Assembly (NCBI GenBank): GCA_023485925.1
Contig: JAMDAJ010000065.1
Location: 1 to 5,191, forward strand
Source of the DNA: Patescibacteria group bacterium
GTDB lineage: Bacteria; Patescibacteriota; Doudnabacteria; UBA920; 2-01-FULL-50-11
Reading direction: 5' to 3'
DNA: 5,191 nt
The notes below the pieces were generated by a model. It saw only the letters and a list, made by a program, of their open reading frames with translations. It was not told the origin of the DNA and did not search any database. A program made the position numbers and the translations under genes. Positions 4,316 through 5,191 of the stretch are shown one piece after another (positions within the stretch are counted from its first letter, which is position 1; each line of letters opens with the position of its first letter).

Positions 4316-4963
4316 GTGACTGAAGAAGGCCCAACATTGGACGAACCTGGCGGTAGTCATACTACTGATGCCGCCCACCCGCTATACATCGTGCTCGGAT
4401 TCGACCTCATCATCACTCTGGTCGAGTTCCTCGGCGCGATTAACTCCAGTTCCCTGGTGCTGTGGGAAAACTTCGGCACCGGCCTGCTGGACGGCACACT
4501 CATTGCCCTTAATATCTGGGGGCTCGGGCACGAGACCCGGCAAAAGGCTCTTTGCGGGCGCCGCATCGCCTACTGGAGCGATCTGGTGCTCGCCGGAGTC
4601 TTTGCGTTGGCTATCCTCGCCGGCGTTACGCGACTGGTGGTCAACACCAACGGCGTCGTCAACGGCGCTTTGGTATTCGGCATCGCCATCGCGGCGACCG
4701 TGATGAATGCTATCTGCGCCCGGCTCTGCCCGACCCATTTCGTCAACGGCCGCAGTGCCAAGCTCAAAATGCAGGCCGGCTCCTACGTTGGCGCTGCTAC
4801 GGTGTTCACCGGACTCACCATCCATTACTACCACGTATATTGGATTGACCCGGTGGTCACCGTGATCGTCGGCTCGCTGATCCTGTTAGCCGTCCGCCGA
4901 CGGCTGACCGAGCACAAACCCCGAACCGCTACCATTCTCTCTTTCAAAAGCCGCGCGGCTTAA
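4316..4963 (+). CDS. Six-helix membrane protein resembling a degenerate cation diffusion facilitator
   Basis: The 215-aa product has about six hydrophobic segments (roughly 22-42, 46-69, 87-108, 113-135, 153-172, 177-194), an acidic N-terminus and a basic C-terminus, hence both ends probably cytoplasmic. Layout and wording follow the membrane domain of CDF (CzcD/ZitB) metal exporters: SSLVLWENFGTGLLD for TM2, CGRRIAYWSDLVLAGVFALA for the GYGRxE loop and TM3, and YWIDPVVTVIVGSLILL for TM6. The metal-site ligands are mostly gone: in TM2 the D-x-x-H-x-x-x-D pattern reads N52, T55, D59, and in TM5 HxxxD reads S156, A160. The cytoplasmic dimerisation domain (about 80 residues) is absent. So the fold is probable and Zn/Mn transport by the usual site is unlikely. 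It has its own promoter, ribosome binding site and terminator. An unrelated membrane family remains possible. Confidence 0.65.
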   Translation: MTEEGPTLDEPGGSHTTDAAHPLYIVLGFDLIITLVEFLGAINSSSLVLWENFGTGLLDGTLIALNIWGLGHETRQKALCGRRIAYWSDLVLAGVFALAILAGVTRLVVNTNGVVNGALVFGIAIAATVMNAICARLCPTHFVNGRSAKLKMQAGSYVGAATVFTGLTIHYYHVYWIDPVVTVIVGSLILLAVRRRLTEHKPRTATILSFKSRAA

Positions 4964-4983
4964 CCGCAGCGGCTTCTTTTTTT
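4948..4983 (+). terminator. Strong intrinsic terminator overlapping the stop of the membrane protein gene
   Basis: AAGCCGCGCGG (4948-4958) pairs with CCGC-a-GCGGCTT (4964-4975) over 11 bp with one bulged A. The 5-nt loop (4959-4963) contains the whole TAA stop, and TTCTTTTTTT follows. On the - strand the same stem is followed by only four T, so it may act weakly for the convergent gene. Confidence 0.85.
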
Positions 4984-4999
4984 AAATATTTCGGGAGGT

Positions 5000-5191
5000 T
5001 TATGTCCTTTTCCCCATCCCCAATCGCTTTTCCATATTATGCGCCCAGTTGCGGAATTTTTCGTCAACTTCTGGACCGTTCAATTCGTCCAATTCCTCCC
5101 GACCGGCCCGTTTAAAATCCCCTTCGGTCTTCATCGCGCCACTTAAGGCGTCAGCCCGCAGCTGCTCTGCCTCGAGCAAAATCTCATCAAA
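5000..5191 (-). CDS. C-terminal part of an unknown charged helical protein (partial)
   Basis: The complement is open from the window edge for 63 codons to TAA (5002-5000). The product begins FDEILLEAEQLRADALSGAM, continues with KTEGDFKRAGREELDEL and ends NWAHNMEKRLGMGKRT. It is rich in Glu, Lys, Arg, Ala and Leu with a likely long amphipathic helix, no membrane segment and no motif I recognise. The amino-acid mixture and the exact closure 17 nt from the facing terminator support real coding. The gene is convergent with the membrane protein gene; its start and most of its length lie outside the window, so its family cannot be judged. Confidence 0.65.
   Translation of the reverse strand, partial: FDEILLEAEQLRADALSGAMKTEGDFKRAGREELDELNGPEVDEKFRNWAHNMEKRLGMGKRT

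Noticed and set aside
4382..4834. 150-aa ORF on the - strand inside the membrane protein gene
   Set aside because: It is antisense to well-formed transmembrane segments, lacks a ribosome binding site and has no recognisable domain.

Overview
The window looks like a chromosomal fragment of a Candidate Phyla Radiation (Patescibacteria, most likely Parcubacteria-like) bacterium. The clues are the compact bS6-SSB-bS18 cluster with no bL9 gene behind it, an EF-P whose tip loop reads RMQQRKP instead of PGKG, few Shine-Dalgarno sites in the housekeeping genes, and intergenic gaps filled with short repeat-like sequence. The taxonomic call is an inference from these features. TGA and TAA act as ordinary stops, so the UGA-to-glycine code of Gracilibacteria/SR1 is unlikely.

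Bases 1-1934 hold a translation and replication housekeeping cluster on the + strand: rpsF (bS6), ssb, rpsR (bS18) and efp. The first three form the conserved primosome/ribosome cluster; efp starts 10 nt after rpsR. The rpsF-ssb and ssb-rpsR gaps each carry a repeat-like sequence (an inverted repeat and a degenerate AGCTAMAA-type tandem repeat). An A/T-rich hairpin with a T-run follows efp.

Bases 1935-2660 hold two small genes of unknown function, each with a perfect AGGAGG-type ribosome binding site 4 nt before its start and an intrinsic terminator whose loop contains the stop codon. The first is a 75-aa TTG-start protein with a very basic C-terminal half. The second would encode a 98-aa protein but is broken after codon 28 by an in-frame TAG; because the frame stays open and protein-like up to the terminator, it is either a fresh nonsense-mutated gene or a readthrough case.

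Bases 2661-4113 hold rarA (AAA+ replication-associated recombination ATPase), apparently transcribed from a promoter so close to the ATG that the message may be leaderless. Its coding sequence has an in-frame palindromic repeat inserted at the junction between the ATPase lid and the C-terminal domain. Behind rarA lies a second palindromic repeat with four alternating ATCCTGA arms, then a strong terminator.

Bases 4263-4983 hold a self-contained transcription unit: a near-consensus sigma70-type promoter, a strong ribosome binding site, a GTG-started six-helix membrane protein resembling the cation diffusion facilitator fold but lacking most metal ligands and the cytoplasmic domain, and a terminator over its stop codon. 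The last 192 bases hold the C-terminal end of a convergent - strand gene of unknown function that runs out of the window.
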